DNA of 7,204 nt from Patescibacteria group bacterium (lineage in GTDB: Bacteria > Patescibacteriota > Minisyncoccia > Moranbacterales > UBA1568). Below the pieces are notes generated by a model. The model made no database searches, was not told the DNA's origin, and worked only from the letters and a program-made list of their open reading frames with translations. The stretch covers positions 1 to 7,204 of the forward strand of contig JAUPUC010000022.1 of NCBI GenBank assembly GCA_030917745.1, given 5' to 3'. Of this stretch, positions 6,480-7,204 are shown piece after piece (the first letter of the stretch is position 1; each line of letters begins with the position of its first letter). A program made the position numbers and the translations under genes.

Positions 6480-7204
6480 TTATTCTTGGGAACTCGTAGC
6501 TGGTTCCTGATTCAGAGTATCTACCGCTTCCTGTGGCGCCTCATTTCGCAACTGATAAAAGGCCTTACCTGAAATACGAAGATCAACAGCCACTAAATCA
6601 GCACTTCTGTCTTTCGGTATCGCCTTCTCACGTACAATACGCAAAGTATTCAACGTTTGCTCAATTGGAATATCTGGAGTGATACGCAAAGAAAAATTCT
6701 TATCCGTTTCAATCCGAAGCTCATCAGCATATTTCGACGGGAGAAACATTTTTTCTTGAATGAGAATGTCCGCCTGTTCCGAGAATGCTTGAGACAGTCC
6801 GCTTACAAAAGAGAGGAATTGGGCTGTCACGACATACTCACCGGTCACAACTGGCTTACGCATTTCATCCACGAGATATATGTGTGGTGCCCGGTACTCC
6901 TCAAGTGCTTCTGGTCGATCCTGAAGCACCCCTTCTTCATTAACTAAGAGACAAGACTCTTCTTCTGAACACCAAAAAAGGAAATTGCCTCTTTCTAGAA
7001 TCGAGATGCTTATCGTGTTCGGAAATGATTTTTGAACCGTTACCTGACGAATAAGCGGTGAGGCAGCAAGAAGGCGCCCTTCTATGTAATGTGTTGAAAG
7101 CAAGAGAAAATTATTTTGTGGCACAAAGGTCCAAATATTTTCAGAAAGAGCGGTTCGAGTCATCTGCCTCACTTCATCCGAGGTAAGGAGCCCGGCACCA
7201 TCAA
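6480..7204 (-). CDS. ftsQ: FtsQ/DivIB-like cell-division protein, 5' end missing
   Basis: The frame is open from the right edge to TAA at 6482-6480, giving 240 visible codons. A GTG at 7172 could pass for a start, but the frame continues upstream through DGAGLLTSDE, which joins naturally to VRQMTRTAL as the first half of a POTRA domain; the real start and the expected N-terminal membrane helix lie beyond 7204. The visible POTRA reads: first helix after LLTSDE, NNFLLLSTHYIEGRLLAASP, IRQVTVQKSFPNTISISILER, matching the usual P.I..V.V.K.FPNT..I.V.ER pattern. Next come LLVNEEGVLQD (the 'vD.dG' strand) and a C-terminal FtsQ-like region with ADELRIETDKNFSLRITPD and the DLRISGKAFYQ strand. FtsQ links early and late divisome proteins (FtsB/FtsL) at the periplasmic or outer membrane face. 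It ends with a short E/Q/P/S tail. The symbol is by family resemblance. Confidence 0.85.
   Translation of the reverse strand, partial: DGAGLLTSDEVRQMTRTALSENIWTFVPQNNFLLLSTHYIEGRLLAASPLIRQVTVQKSFPNTISISILERGNFLFWCSEEESCLLVNEEGVLQDRPEALEEYRAPHIYLVDEMRKPVVTGEYVVTAQFLSFVSGLSQAFSEQADILIQEKMFLPSKYADELRIETDKNFSLRITPDIPIEQTLNTLRIVREKAIPKDRSADLVAVDLRISGKAFYQLRNEAPQEAVDTLNQEPATSSQE

Noticed and set aside
7170..7172. GTG start for the FtsQ-like gene
   Set aside because: The frame continues to the window edge with residues that complete the POTRA domain, so this GTG is read as an internal valine.
1..7204. Alternative genetic code with TGA as an amino acid (as in Gracilibacteria and Absconditabacteria)
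   Set aside because: All complete genes end in TAA or TAG and all six main frames are open under the standard code without any in-frame TGA, so nothing calls for recoding.

Overview
The window reads as ordinary bacterial chromosome with moderate base composition and standard TAA/TAG stops; no frame needs a recoded TGA. The mix of long orphan proteins with disordered linkers, two tandem GT-C (family 39) membrane glycosyltransferases, a divergent FtsQ-like division protein, and mostly absent Shine-Dalgarno sites suggests an uncultivated lineage such as Patescibacteria/CPR. That placement is inference from gene style, not from a marker gene.

Layout. Positions 1-2235 hold a two-gene minus-strand unit. 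The upstream gene (2235-1717) encodes a 172-aa protein. Nine bases further on, a large gene starts at 1707 and runs off the left edge with 569 open codons visible. Both proteins combine a small, possibly shared, folded domain with long disordered acidic/Pro-rich stretches. The large one also has an internal 54-codon-spaced repeat and a charged helical C-terminal part. Neither has a recognised function. A 136-bp divergent intergenic region (2236-2371) carries a good -10 box and separates this unit from a plus-strand cluster. That cluster contains a 537-aa GT39-like transferase (2372-3985), a 630-aa GT39/PMT_2-like transferase (4058-5950), and a 148-aa orphan with a hydrophobic N-terminus (5969-6415). 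A short convergent gap (6416-6479) with an A/T-only hairpin precedes a minus-strand gene that ends at 6480 and enters from the right edge. It encodes an FtsQ/DivIB-type POTRA protein whose true start lies outside the window.

How the genes may work together. The two transferases are likely polytopic enzymes that move sugars from polyprenyl-phosphate carriers onto acceptors on the outer face of the membrane, so the plus-strand cluster is probably a small cell-surface glycosylation unit. FtsQ belongs to divisome and cell-wall synthesis. The two orphan proteins on the left are the least explained part and the best candidates for something undescribed. No RNA gene, CRISPR array, insertion sequence or clear mobile element was seen.
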